Source of the DNA: Acidobacteriota bacterium
GTDB taxonomy: Bacteria; Acidobacteriota; Terriglobia; UBA7540
NCBI GenBank assembly: GCA_003165615.1
Contig: PLWR01000181.1
Coordinates: 1-30,465 of the forward strand
Direction: 5' to 3'
Length of the DNA stretch: 30,465 nt
Of the stretch, positions 29,264 to 30,465 are shown piece by piece. The notes beneath the pieces are model-generated. The model was not told where the DNA came from. It was given only the letters and a program-made list of their open reading frames with translations, and did no database searches. Within the stretch, counting starts at the first letter, position 1. Each line of letters begins with the position of its first letter. The position numbers were made by a program, and so were the translations under genes.

Positions 29264-29702
29264 GGTTGCCTCCGGCAAGTTTGCGAGGGTCAGCCATCGC
29301 TGACTCCCCCCAGCTTTCACTGGGGACAGGCAACCGATGCTGAGTAAGCGCTGCGTAAATTTCCTCAATGGTGGCGGGCTTGGCGAGAGCGGGGGTGTTG
29401 CTCTCCCGGGCGCAGTCAAGAGCGCGAGCCGACCCGCTGTAAAGGACAAAGTGGATTCCCCGGCGATTTGCCTCCTGCTGGATTACATCCCACTCTTCCA
29501 CCACAAAACGCGAGCCAGGCGAGAGCGGGAACATGCCATCGCAGAGCACCGCATCGTGCTCCGGAAGGCAAAGAATCGCTGTCCGCAAATCTTCGGCAAG
29601 TGTAATAGCCTCAAGATGTTGCAGGGGCCGGTCCAGATCGCGCAGCAGTTCGACGGTGGTTTCGGCCAGGGAGGAATTATCTTCCACAATGAGGAGCTTC
29701 AT
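29247..29702 (-). CDS. Receiver-only response regulator (REC domain)
   Basis: This 151-residue protein starts at the ATG at 29702 with AGGTG six nt upstream. It has the receiver residues: acidic pair E7/D8 (LLIVEDNS), phospho-acceptor D55 (AVLCDGMFP), Ser89 (VLYSGSA) and K108-P109 (ALAKPAT). No output domain follows; the last 25 residues are polar. It would be phosphorylated by a histidine kinase not present here and act by protein contact. The following gene is a coupled membrane protein. Phage or host origin is unclear. Confidence 0.75.
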   Translation of the reverse strand: MKLLIVEDNSSLAETTVELLRDLDRPLQHLEAITLAEDLRTAILCLPEHDAVLCDGMFPLSPGSRFVVEEWDVIQQEANRRGIHFVLYSGSARALDCARESNTPALAKPATIEEIYAALTQHRLPVPSESWGESAMADPRKLAGGNHVPNL

Positions 29703-30465
29703 AAATCACCTGCTTGTTGGGATCGGGTGCACGGTGGGCTAGCAAAAGAACTTGACGAGGGAAAGATGGCAAGATTCCCGGCGAAGCAGCGATGGGCGGA
29801 GAGGTGAAAGCGGATTATGGGAGGTGGGATGGCTGGGTATAATGCAGTAACCATGAGGGATAGGGGGTGGACGGGCCGGTCCGCCCATCGCTGCTGCGCC
29901 GGGGAAGGGGAGGAGTTGAATACGGCCTGAGGCTTTGTTTTGCCGCATGACATTTCAACATCTGCGCATGGGGAGGCTTTAGTGGCGACGAATCGCGCGT
30001 GAACTCCGGGTTCACCCACGCGGGTCCGTCGCGCCGATAGCGGGCTGCGTAGAGATGTTGCAGGAAAAAATCGACAGTAACAAGTGGTTAGTACACAAAG
30101 CGTTACCCATGATGTGGAGGCTATGCCGAGTGGCGTTTCAGGTCCCATAAAATTTATCCGCGGAGAGTGGGCGCGCTTCCCCCCAACCGCCGGGCGGCGC
30201 CGAGTCCGAGAGGAGTGGCGTGCGGCCCAAGGGGAATACGCTCAAGACACCAGATGGAGAGCTTTATGACCATAGAGAACGTGGGAACAAGGTAGCCGAC
30301 AAGTTTAAGGAAGTTAGAGGCTACTACCAGCGATACTTTGTGAGCTATTTCACTCGCCTCGTGCACCCATCATGCAGGTTTGTGGCCATTCCGGCAGGGG
30401 CCCATCGCCCACCCTGAATTCAAACGCCGGCTGATTTGCCCCAAGGCTGTCCCCATTAGCTGAAA
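29703..30465. other. Right-hand region without a confident gene
   Basis: Several short frames exist on both strands but none has convincing coding character or a good ribosome site; the best is a plus-strand 65-residue frame at 30220-30417 (KTPDGELYDHRERGNKVADKFKEVRGYYQ). The stretch holds a 23-bp inverted repeat (29778-29902) with TATAAT between its arms. It may be the upstream control region of the regulator genes or the phage/host junction. No heptamer array lies here. Confidence 0.4.
29778..29902. repeat. 23-bp inverted repeat with 79-bp spacer
   Basis: CCGGCGAAGCAGCGATGGG (start of the left arm, 29778-29800) pairs with 29880-29902 at 22 of 23 positions. The spacer contains TATAAT at 29838-29843 on the plus strand. 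It could be a MITE-like element or a dyad operator upstream of the response-regulator gene. Confidence 0.65.

Noticed and set aside
30270..30310. GGAACAAGGTAGCC as the 3' end of a 16S rRNA gene
   Set aside because: Only a short stretch resembles the 16S 3' end; the surrounding sequence does not.
30220..30417. Plus-strand 65-residue frame as a real gene
   Set aside because: The middle looks protein-like, but no ribosome site, no family and a competing minus-strand frame make it too weak to call.

Overview
The window is one long leftward (minus-strand) late operon of a tailed double-stranded DNA phage or prophage, with a short regulatory cluster at its right-hand (upstream) end. The order TerS-like, TerL, portal, protease/scaffold, decoration, capsid, Gp35-like, Gp36-like, tail tube, tail chaperone, tape measure, tail tip and fibre follows the Mu-type head block. 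No tail sheath or contractile baseplate gene was recognised, so a siphovirus-like tail is likely. No integrase, replication gene, tRNA, rRNA or CRISPR is visible, and both edges cut through the locus. A GC-rich Gram-negative host is suggested by GC-rich codons, a lipobox protein and Sec signal peptides. The very dense heptamer/octamer repeat arrays remind me of Acidobacteriota-type genomes, but that is inference, not proof.

Layout, in the direction of transcription (right to left). 30465-29703: no convincing gene; holds a 23-bp inverted repeat. 29702-28436: a receiver-only response regulator, a small membrane protein, a zinc-ribbon protein and a doubtful small ORF. 28375-28348: a good sigma70-type promoter placed almost on the start codon of a Fis-type helix-turn-helix protein (28339-27791). 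27609-23524: lysis and accessory genes (glucosaminidase endolysin, two tiny membrane peptides, a lipoprotein, a papain-like cysteine-peptidase-like protein, a holin-like protein, a membrane/coiled-coil protein). 23184-17938: packaging (winged-helix protein, three tandem TerS-like paralogs, TerL, portal). 17806-16182: two signal-peptide proteins where Mu-like phages carry the F minor head protein. 16039-12855: protease/scaffold, decoration and major capsid. 12769-10735: connectors. 10570-1: tail tube, split tail chaperone, tape measure, tail-tip proteins, a 1497-residue tail protein with a probable alpha/alpha-barrel domain, and fibres; the last fibre is cut by the left edge.

The most striking signal is not a gene. 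About 45 arrays of degenerate 7-bp (sometimes 8-bp) repeats, from roughly 15 sequence families and usually arranged as two inverted arms, fill nearly every intergenic gap of the operon. They also lie inside at least ten genes, apparently as in-frame insertions: terminase has three, and the peptidase and the protease have two each. They supply stop codons, Shine-Dalgarno-like AAGGA sequences, C-terminal tails and even signal-peptide cores. In the tail chaperone an array coincides with a change of reading frame. They are absent from the regulatory cluster upstream of the operon promoter.
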